From positions 1 to 6,059 of the forward strand of contig CAADUW010000164.1 in the NCBI GenBank assembly GCA_900752285.1: a stretch of DNA of 6,059 nucleotides, read 5' to 3'. The notes under the pieces were generated by a model, which did not search any database, was not told the origin of the DNA, and saw only the letters and a list, made by a program, of their open reading frames with translations. Made by a program: the position numbers and the translations under genes. Of this stretch, positions 1 through 4,865 are shown one piece after another. The stretch's first letter is position 1. The number at the start of each line of letters is the position of its first letter. This stretch comes from an uncultured Oscillospiraceae bacterium (GTDB lineage: Bacteria > Bacillota > Clostridia > Oscillospirales > Oscillospiraceae).

Positions 1-203
1 TGGAGTTTTTCGATCAGCACCTCACCGTCCAGAGAAGTTAGCGTCTGAAACCAGCCGGAGCGGAAGAACCGCTCACAATCCGTTCTGACGGACTCGGCAT
101 CCTTGTCCCAGGGGTATTTCTTCAAACGGCGCAGCGCACGGCGATGGTCTTTCGCTGCCGCCAGAATAATAGCGTTTGCGAGGTTTGTATAACAGGTTTC
201 CAT
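1..203 (-). CDS. Small conserved phage protein, partial (C-terminus beyond left edge)
   Basis: This is the N-terminal 67 residues of a protein that is still open at the window edge. It begins METCYTNLANAIILAAAKDH, continues with a basic stretch (RRALRRLKKYPWDKDAE), and has a later segment FFRSGWFQTLTSLDGEVLIEKL. That pattern resembles short proteins often found just after the SNF2 helicase in Clostridia prophages; their function is unknown to me. No membrane segment or signal peptide is visible and the basic helix could contact nucleic acid, which is only a guess. Two ATGs are possible. The one at 209 overlaps the SNF2 stop as ATGA but abuts the Shine-Dalgarno. The one at 203 lies 7 bases after GGAGG and is the better start. 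The gene is probably translationally coupled to the helicase upstream. Confidence 0.75.
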   Translation of the reverse strand, partial: METCYTNLANAIILAAAKDHRRALRRLKKYPWDKDAESVRTDCERFFRSGWFQTLTSLDGEVLIEKL

Positions 204-205
204 TC

Positions 206-1570
206 TCATCCCTCCAAGTTGACCTTGACCGCATCAATGAGTGCAGTCTGGGTCTTTTCTTTTTTTCGGAGCGCAGTCATGATGCGCTCGTCGATGGTGT
301 CTTTTGCAATGATGTGATGAATGACCACGGTATCGGCGGTCTGTCCCTGTCGCCACAGTCGGGCGTTGGTCTGCTGGTAAAGCTCCAGCGACCAGGTCAG
401 CCCAAACCAGATGAGGGTCGAGCCGCCTGCCTGCAGGTTCAGCCCATGACCGGCAGAAGCCGGGTGGATGAGTGCCACGGGCAGCTCACCGCTGTTCCAT
501 CTGCGGATGCTGTCGGAATCGTCCAGCAGACTGAACGGGATGTGTCGTTTGTGCAGCCGCTCGGAGATGCGCTCCAGGTCGTGCTTGAACCAGTACGCCA
601 CAAGGACGGGTTTCCCGTTTGCGGCTTCGATGAGATCCTCCAGCATATCCAGCTTGCGGTCGTGTATCTGAAACACACGCTTGTCCTCTCCGTAGACTGC
701 TCCGTTTGCCATCTGGGAGAGCTTATTCGCAAGCGCTGCGGCGTTCCCGGCGTCGATTTCTTCGCCTTTCAGCGAGATAACCAGGTCTTGTTTCATGGCA
801 TCGTAGGCTTTGCGCTCTGTTTCGGATAGCGTCACAATGGCGTCATTATGAACGCACTCCGGCATATCCAAATGGTCGACGGCTTTCATGGAGATGGTGA
901 TGTCGGAGATGGCATCGTAGATCTGTTCCTCCGCACCGGGCAGCGGCTTGTAGCTGAACACCACCTGTCCGTTGCGCTTGTCCGGACGGAAGAAGGTGTT
1001 GCGGTAATGGGTGATGAACCGACCGAGCCGCTTGCCCATATCGAGGATACGAAACTCCGCCCACAGATCCATAAGACCGTTGCTGCTTGGCGTGCCGGTC
1101 AGGCCCACGATGCGCTTGATGCCGGGACGGACTTTCAGAAGAGTTCTGAACCGCTTTGCCTGATAGCTCTTGAAGGAGGACAGCTCATCGATGACCACCA
1201 TGTCGTAGTCGAAAGGGATGCCGCTCTCCTCAATGAGCCACTGGACATTCTCCCGGTTGATGATGTACACGCTGACCCGCTGACGGAGTGCCGCCTTGCG
1301 CTCTGCTTCTGTACCGACAGCCACCGAGTAGGTCAGCCCATGCAGATGATCCCACTTGTGGATCTCCGCAGGCCATGTATCTCTGGCGACACGCAACGGA
1401 GCGATGACCAGCACCTTGCGAACCAGAAAACTGTCGAGGCAAAGGTCGAAGATGGCGGAAAGCGTGATGATGCTCTTACCAAGACCCATGTCGAGGAATA
1501 CAGCGGAGATTGGATGCTCCAGGATGAAGTTCGTGGCATACGCCTGGTAGTCATGCGCCTTGTATTTCAC
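206..1570 (-). CDS. SNF2-family (SF2) DNA helicase/translocase, phage type
   Basis: This is a 454-residue ATP-dependent DNA translocase of the compact phage SNF2 type. Both RecA-like lobes are complete. Lobe 1 has the Q-motif region near residue 9 (HDYQ), Walker A MGLGKS at 28-33, a DELS Walker B box at 128-131 and motif III LTGTPSSNG at about 157-165. Lobe 2 has motif V (HPASAGHGLNLQAG, about 369-382) and motif VI QTNARLWRQGQ at 400-410, with arginine fingers R404 and R407. No accessory chromatin or DNA-binding domain is present, as is usual for the phage form. The first in-frame initiator is a TTG at 1585 that overlaps the Shine-Dalgarno; the GTG at 1570 sits 8 bases after GGAGG and is chosen. 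The gene overlaps the end of VRR-NUC by 20 bases. By family association it likely remodels forks or recombination intermediates together with that nuclease; this is inference. Confidence 0.95.
   Translation of the reverse strand: MKYKAHDYQAYATNFILEHPISAVFLDMGLGKSIITLSAIFDLCLDSFLVRKVLVIAPLRVARDTWPAEIHKWDHLHGLTYSVAVGTEAERKAALRQRVSVYIINRENVQWLIEESGIPFDYDMVVIDELSSFKSYQAKRFRTLLKVRPGIKRIVGLTGTPSSNGLMDLWAEFRILDMGKRLGRFITHYRNTFFRPDKRNGQVVFSYKPLPGAEEQIYDAISDITISMKAVDHLDMPECVHNDAIVTLSETERKAYDAMKQDLVISLKGEEIDAGNAAALANKLSQMANGAVYGEDKRVFQIHDRKLDMLEDLIEAANGKPVLVAYWFKHDLERISERLHKRHIPFSLLDDSDSIRRWNSGELPVALIHPASAGHGLNLQAGGSTLIWFGLTWSLELYQQTNARLWRQGQTADTVVIHHIIAKDTIDERIMTALRKKEKTQTALIDAVKVNLEG
210..215 (-). 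promoter_or_regulatory. Ribosome binding site GGAGGG that decides the start at 203
   Basis: GGAGGG lies within the last two sense codons of the SNF2 gene. It touches the ATG at 209, too close for initiation, but leaves 7 bases between GGAGG and the ATG at 203. This favours 203 as the start of the leftmost gene. Confidence 0.7.
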
Positions 1571-1832
1571 TGAGTATCCCTCCAATCTGTTCGGGGCTAT
1601 CGATGCAGTACACCGAAAAGCCGAGTGCTTCTAACTGCCTTTTTCGCCTTACTTGCAGAGGGCGGAGTGTTTTGCCCGGTGCTTTCAACTCAATGAAGGC
1701 AATTTTGCCGCCGGGCAGGAGCACCAGACGGTCAGGCACTCCATCAAGGCCGGGGCTTGTAAACTTCGGTGCAAGACCGCCTTTTGTGCGTACAGCCTGC
1801 ACCAGCTTTGCTTCTATCGTTTTCTCACGCAT
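1551..1832 (-). CDS. VRR-NUC domain nuclease (PD-(D/E)XK superfamily)
   Basis: This is a 93-residue stand-alone VRR-NUC nuclease, a normal length for phage members. The N-terminal helix carries a candidate acidic residue E7 (MREKTIEAKLVQAV). The core motif G31-V-P33-D34-R35 is followed by a strand (LVLLPGG) and then IAFIELKAPG, giving E48-x-K50. Q60 follows in LRPLQ. The D34, E48 and K50 trio is the metal-dependent PD-(D/E)XK centre. Family members are structure-specific DNA nucleases, including the catalytic domain of eukaryotic FAN1; the substrate of this one is not known. An upstream in-frame TTG at 1853 would add seven residues, but AGGAGG at 1838-1843 lies 5 bases before the ATG at 1832, so 1832 is chosen. 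The start overlaps the end of the 86-residue ORF by 8 bases, and the end overlaps the SNF2 start by 20 bases, suggesting coupled translation and a joint role. Confidence 0.93.
   Translation of the reverse strand: MREKTIEAKLVQAVRTKGGLAPKFTSPGLDGVPDRLVLLPGGKIAFIELKAPGKTLRPLQVRRKRQLEALGFSVYCIDSPEQIGGILSEIQGA
1578..1583 (-). promoter_or_regulatory. Ribosome binding site GGAGGG for the SNF2 gene (GTG start)
   Basis: GGAGGG sits inside the C-terminal coding region of VRR-NUC and leaves 8 bases between GGAGG and the GTG at 1570. It overlaps the alternative TTG start (1585-1583), which rules that start out. The 10-mer TTGGAGGGAT here recurs exactly at the ribosome binding site after the SNF2 gene. 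Confidence 0.75.
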
Positions 1833-2085
1833 AATGACCTCCTGTGTTCTCAAAACCCGAAAAGTCCTTTACGTGCGCAAATGCGGGTATTGCGTGCTTG
1901 TTGCTCTTTATTCCTTCTTCTTTCGATATATAAGAAAGGTTAGGAACACAGGAACAAGACCGCCTGTTTTCTTTGGTACTTATGGGGCCGCCGCCGTTCC
2001 CATGGGGTGTTCCCATAAATGTGCCGAGCGGATATGCTTCTCCCCGGAACCTGTTCCGAAGGATGTCGGGTACAGTCATTTTCAT
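1825..2085 (-). CDS. Uncharacterised 86-residue ORF
   Basis: I do not recognise this protein. The ATG at 2085 overlaps the TAA of the primase-helicase by one base (TAATG). AAGGAG lies 8 bases upstream, inside the last codons of that gene. The stop overlaps the VRR-NUC start by 8 bases. The tiling and the ribosome binding site are what a real operon gene would show. The first 25 residues (MKMTVPDILRNRFRGEAYPL then GTFMG) look protein-like. The rest (a GGG turn, two nearby cysteines in CSCV, then a Lys/Ser-rich tail) does not resemble a known fold, and it uses ATA, AGG, CCC and TCT codons that are rare in neighbouring genes. The DNA is also full of inverted repeats and has an AT-rich patch at about 1895-1940. 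It could be a small phage protein, a decayed gene, or a structured regulatory leader that happens to be open. Confidence 0.5.
   Translation of the reverse strand: MKMTVPDILRNRFRGEAYPLGTFMGTPHGNGGGPISTKENRRSCSCVPNLSYISKEEGIKSNKHAIPAFAHVKDFSGFENTGGHYA
1838..1843 (-). promoter_or_regulatory. Ribosome binding site AGGAGG for VRR-NUC
   Basis: A perfect AGGAGG lies 5 bases before the ATG at 1832 and settles the start against the upstream TTG at 1853. It partly overlaps one arm of the 10-base inverted repeat 1840-1849/1944-1953, so pairing of those arms in the mRNA would hide part of this site. Confidence 0.75.
1982..2016. repeat. Two overlapping hairpin-forming segments
   Basis: On the + strand ATGGG at 1982-1986 can pair with CCCAT at 1999-2003, and ATGGG at 2002-2006 can pair with CCCAT at 2012-2016. 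The two stems share bases 2002-2003 inside CCCATGGG, so they are largely alternative structures. No T-run follows on either strand, so this is not an intrinsic terminator. Confidence 0.4.
2045..2058. repeat. Palindrome CGGAAC-CT-GTTCCG
   Basis: This is a perfect 6-base inverted repeat with a 2-base centre, at the middle of the larger inverted repeat. A dimeric regulator could bind it. The 2-base spacer does not fit the Gram-positive LexA box, which has four bases between GAAC and GTTC. Confidence 0.55.
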
Positions 2086-4433
2086 TAGGAACACTCCTTG
2101 GGAACAAAGACGTACTGCGGACCGTAGAGCGGGATACGCACCTTGCTGTCCAGCCGCTTCCAGCCAAGACGGGCAAGGATGGCGGTCAGCTCGTTGCTGT
2201 CCGTTCTGCGGATATTGGCACGTTCCTTGCCGAAGCACTCGCACCAAATCTCCATGTTGGACACCTGGGTGCGCTTGACCGTACCATGCTTTTGGGTATC
2301 GCCGAAGTCGCTGCCTGTGAGGAAGTTGCGGCGCTCGAAGATGTCCATGCCGTCCCAATCCTCCGGGAGCAGGGTGTCGAGATACAGCCGGACAAGCCCT
2401 TCACGCTCGTCGGACTCCATCGCCTCCCGCTGTTCAGCCTTGGACAGTGCTTCCAACTCGGCACTCAGATAGAGCTTCTCGCCCTGCTTCACATACACCA
2501 GCGTTTCCGCCCAGATCTGGCAGATCAGCTCCGGGGTCAGATCCCAGGAGTGCTTGATGCCCGTACCAGGCGTCTTGACCGGCCAGAAGCGGCGGTTTCC
2601 GGTGGTGTCCCGCAGATAGCCGGACTCGGCGTTGGTGGTGCCGAAGAACACGCACTGGCGCAGATGCGGCGTCGCCCGTTTGCCGAATGCCGCACGGTAA
2701 ATGTCGTTCTGACGGGAGAGGAAGGAACGCAGCGTTTCCACCTCGGCCTTCTTCAGACCTGCCAGTTCGCCGATCTCCAAGATCCAGTACCCCTGCAGCT
2801 TCTCGGCAGCGGTCTTATCCTTGGTGTCGCCCAGGTTCAGACTGTCGGAGAACCACTCTCCGGCCAGCTTGGCGATAAGGGTGCTTTTACCGACACCCTG
2901 GGGACCGTTCAGCACCAGCATGGAGTCAAATTTGCAGCCGGGATACAGCACCCGCTTGATGGCGGCGCAGAGGGTCTTCCGGGTGACGGCACGGACATAT
3001 TCATTGTCATCGGCACCGAGGTAGTCGATGAGCAGCGTGTCCACACGGGGAACCTTGTCCCACTCCGGCAGATTTTCAATGAACTCCCGAATGGGATGGT
3101 AGGAGCGGTCGTCCGTGACCTTCGCCACGGCAATGTCATAGTTTCGAGCGGAGAAGGAGCCGTAGTGGGAATCCACATAGCTGATAAGCTGGGCATCATC
3201 CGCATCCCGCCAGAATTTCGAGGGGTGCCGCCAAGGCACATCGCCCTTGATCTCCATGCCGTCCAGAAGCTGATTGAACACCAGCGGTTTCAGAAGCGGG
3301 TCGTTCATGAGGATCACGGTGAGGTTCTGCAGCGTGTTTTTCACCTTGCCGGCCTTGTCCAGCTCCAAGGCTTTCTGCCAGTCCTCGTCGGAGAATTCTT
3401 CGCTTGCCTGGGCTTTGCGCTCCTTGGCAAAGACTGCTTTAACCTTCTCGTCCTTGAGGGCAAAGTCCGACATTGCATGGAAGGACGGCAGCTTGCCTGG
3501 GGCGGTATCCGGGGCGCACTTATCGTCCAGGTCACGGAAGCGGTGCAGGCGCACCAGGTCAAAAGCGTTCAGCAGCCGACCACAGACCGGGTCGGTGGCA
3601 TGGTGGCTGTATGCGAATTTGCCATCGTAGACGATGACACCGGCAGACGAATCGGCAGGGATATAGTCGTAACGACCGTTCATCGCAGACGGCGCATACA
3701 CTTCCGAGAGAAAGGCATCGATGGCTTCCTCCACGGAATAGGCACGGCAGAAAGCACCCACCACACCCGGCTTTGTCAGCGGGTCTGCCTGCTGGGCAAT
3801 GCTGTGCTGCACCACCTCGGACTGGCGGCTGGATACCGGCCAGGTAGAGGCATCGTGCCAATCGTCGTAACGGGAAAGGTACTCATCCGGGTCAAGCTCT
3901 GCGCCGTCCTGCACCTTGTAGAAAAACTCGCCGTTGGCGGAGGTGGAAGGCCAGTACATGAGGCGAGATGCTTCGTAGGTGGTATCGTCAAAGAGGTCGA
4001 TGCCGATCTCCTTTGCAACCATGCGGGCGACTGCCGGGTATTCTTCCTCGCTGATCTCCCGTTTCAGCGGAATGAGCAGACGGAGGCGGGGATGCTCCGG
4101 CGTGTGTTTATGGGTGGAATAGACGCAGCACTTGAAATCGTGGAACAGCGTAATTTCATCCCAGATGTCCGGGGTGCCGTAATCCATATCCAGCGTGAGC
4201 AGAGAACGGCACAGAACCATGCCGTTTTTGCGGCGACCTTCCCGGAGATGCCCTCCGACGAAGCCACCCACATCCTTGATGCCGTCCTGCTGACCTTTTT
4301 TCAGCTTGCGGTATTCCTCGACCGTTTCGGTGGTGCGGATGGTGCTGCCGCAGCGGGCGCAGAGATCCGCCCAGGAGATGTCCTGGTTCTTCCACTTTTT
4401 ATCCATGCGGCTGTTGCCAACTGCGATCTTCAT
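2085..4433 (-). CDS. Phage primase-helicase: AEP-like primase plus VapE-type SF3-like ATPase
   Basis: This 782-residue protein joins a primase-like N-terminus to a VapE-family (virulence-associated protein E) helicase core, the usual replication initiator of many Clostridia phages. At the N-terminus LLTLDMDYG carries D82 and D84 (hhhDhD), STHKH at 106-110 fits the sxH motif, and DLFDD at 146-150 followed by R157 fits the third motif of archaeo-eukaryotic primases. This assignment rests on motifs only. A linker with charged helices spans about 320-380. The ATPase has Walker A GPQGVGKS (510-517), a Walker B region ILEIGEL (551-557), sensor FFGTTN (596-601) and an arginine-finger segment GNRRFWPV (612-619). 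The C-terminal 60 residues look like a winged-helix DNA-binding end. GGAGG lies 7 bases before the ATG, which overlaps the upstream stop as ATGA. VapE has no proven virulence role; the name is historical. Confidence 0.93.
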   Translation of the reverse strand: MKIAVGNSRMDKKWKNQDISWADLCARCGSTIRTTETVEEYRKLKKGQQDGIKDVGGFVGGHLREGRRKNGMVLCRSLLTLDMDYGTPDIWDEITLFHDFKCCVYSTHKHTPEHPRLRLLIPLKREISEEEYPAVARMVAKEIGIDLFDDTTYEASRLMYWPSTSANGEFFYKVQDGAELDPDEYLSRYDDWHDASTWPVSSRQSEVVQHSIAQQADPLTKPGVVGAFCRAYSVEEAIDAFLSEVYAPSAMNGRYDYIPADSSAGVIVYDGKFAYSHHATDPVCGRLLNAFDLVRLHRFRDLDDKCAPDTAPGKLPSFHAMSDFALKDEKVKAVFAKERKAQASEEFSDEDWQKALELDKAGKVKNTLQNLTVILMNDPLLKPLVFNQLLDGMEIKGDVPWRHPSKFWRDADDAQLISYVDSHYGSFSARNYDIAVAKVTDDRSYHPIREFIENLPEWDKVPRVDTLLIDYLGADDNEYVRAVTRKTLCAAIKRVLYPGCKFDSMLVLNGPQGVGKSTLIAKLAGEWFSDSLNLGDTKDKTAAEKLQGYWILEIGELAGLKKAEVETLRSFLSRQNDIYRAAFGKRATPHLRQCVFFGTTNAESGYLRDTTGNRRFWPVKTPGTGIKHSWDLTPELICQIWAETLVYVKQGEKLYLSAELEALSKAEQREAMESDEREGLVRLYLDTLLPEDWDGMDIFERRNFLTGSDFGDTQKHGTVKRTQVSNMEIWCECFGKERANIRRTDSNELTAILARLGWKRLDSKVRIPLYGPQYVFVPKECS
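2094..2099 (-). promoter_or_regulatory. Ribosome binding site AAGGAG for the 86-residue ORF
   Basis: AAGGAG lies in the final codons of the primase-helicase (Lys-Glu of its C-terminus), 8 bases before the ATG at 2085 and 14 before the alternative ATG at 2079. This favours 2085. The site lies within the right arm of the 18-base inverted repeat. Confidence 0.55.
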
Positions 4434-4855
4434 CTGCGTACCTCCTCACAGCTTTCGGTAAAGTAGCGGATAAGCTGACCTTTCCGCTTGGCCTTCTCGA
4501 TCTCGATGCTCATGCCGCTTGTGATCTTCTCACCGAACACCCACAGCTCGGCGCACTTGGAGAGCAGGACGATGTCCATGAACAGCGCCAGGTCACGCTC
4601 TTTGCGGTCGTTATCATTCATGAATTGGGTAAAATAGATGTGCGGTGCAATGGGGACGCACCCGGCATCCACGGCAAAGCGGCAGTAAGTACGGGCGTTT
4701 TCCTGGTTTTTCACCATATCTCCGGCAAGCGGAGAGCAGATATACACCACAGGCCGGAAAGCCCGGAGTGCCTTGGCTTCCTGCTCGATTTTGGTCAGCG
4801 CCTCGTAGGCGGTGGGGTCGTAGTACCCCTCGCAATTGAATTTATTGACTCCCAT
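4430..4855 (-). CDS. DUF4406/nucleoside 2-deoxyribosyltransferase-like protein
   Basis: This 141-residue cytoplasmic protein has a nucleoside deoxyribosyltransferase-like Rossmann fold. After a 35-residue N-terminal extension, the first strand VVYICSPLAGD (37-46) matches the substrate-binding loop of the family. A second strand and loop follow (CVPIAPHIYFTQF), then DIVLLSKCAELWVFG (94-108) and SGMSIEIEKAK (113-123). In the last motif E118 aligns with the catalytic Glu of the GTxxE motif of true transferases. Family enzymes cleave or exchange the base on deoxynucleosides; the substrate here is unknown. The ATG at 4855 is preferred to the distant upstream start, which would overlap the polymerase by 170 bases: GAGGTGA lies just before it, 10 bases separate it from the polymerase stop, and the family similarity begins after it. 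The end overlaps the next start as ATGA. Confidence 0.85.
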   Translation of the reverse strand: MGVNKFNCEGYYDPTAYEALTKIEQEAKALRAFRPVVYICSPLAGDMVKNQENARTYCRFAVDAGCVPIAPHIYFTQFMNDNDRKERDLALFMDIVLLSKCAELWVFGEKITSGMSIEIEKAKRKGQLIRYFTESCEEVRR

Positions 4856-4865
4856 TTGGGTCACC

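Larger units (their letters stand above)
1943..2105. repeat. Cluster of eight GGAAC/GTTCC repeats
   Basis: GGAAC occurs on the + strand at 1943, 1951, 2046, 2088 and 2101, and its complement GTTCC at 1996, 2009 and 2053. The copies come in pairs; two pairs have start-to-start spacing of 13 bases (1996/2009 and 2088/2101). Elsewhere in the window the same pentamer appears only as scattered single copies. The arrangement resembles a set of protein-binding half-sites. No known operator is identified. Confidence 0.6.
1996..2105. repeat. 18-base imperfect inverted repeat around a central palindrome
   Basis: The left arm 1996-2013 reads GTTCCCATGGGGTGTTCC on the + strand. The right arm 2088-2105 reads GTTCCCAAGGAGTGTTCC on the minus strand. 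They match at 16 of 18 positions. The midpoint (about 2050.5) lies within one base of the midpoint of the palindrome at 2045-2058. The right arm contains the AAGGAG ribosome binding site of the 86-residue ORF. Confidence 0.6.

Noticed and set aside
176..1573. Two long + strand frames opposite the SNF2 gene
   Set aside because: They are in the same antisense register as the SNF2 gene and arise from its codon bias; there is no ribosome binding site or protein-like motif.
1920..1938. CTTTC/GAAAG inverted repeat as an intrinsic terminator
   Set aside because: The stem is only five base pairs and AT-rich, and no T-run follows on either strand.
1920..1962. Possible internal minus-strand promoter (TTGTTC about 19 bases before TATATA)
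   Set aside because: Spacing is too long and the -35 match is poor; the AT-rich patch alone is not enough to call a promoter.
2045..2058. Possible LexA (SOS) box in the central palindrome
   Set aside because: The Gram-positive LexA box needs GAAC-N4-GTTC; here the spacer is two bases.
1833..2084. CRISPR-like or phase-variable repeat array in the repeat-rich segment
   Set aside because: The repeats are short inverted and paired pentamers, without unit-length direct repeats, regular spacers or simple tandem tracts.
2019..4466. An 815-codon open frame on the + strand opposite the primase-helicase
   Set aside because: It is in exact antisense codon register with the primase-helicase, so it stays open simply because that gene lacks TTA, CTA and TCA codons. 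It has no ribosome binding site at its start and no recognisable domain.
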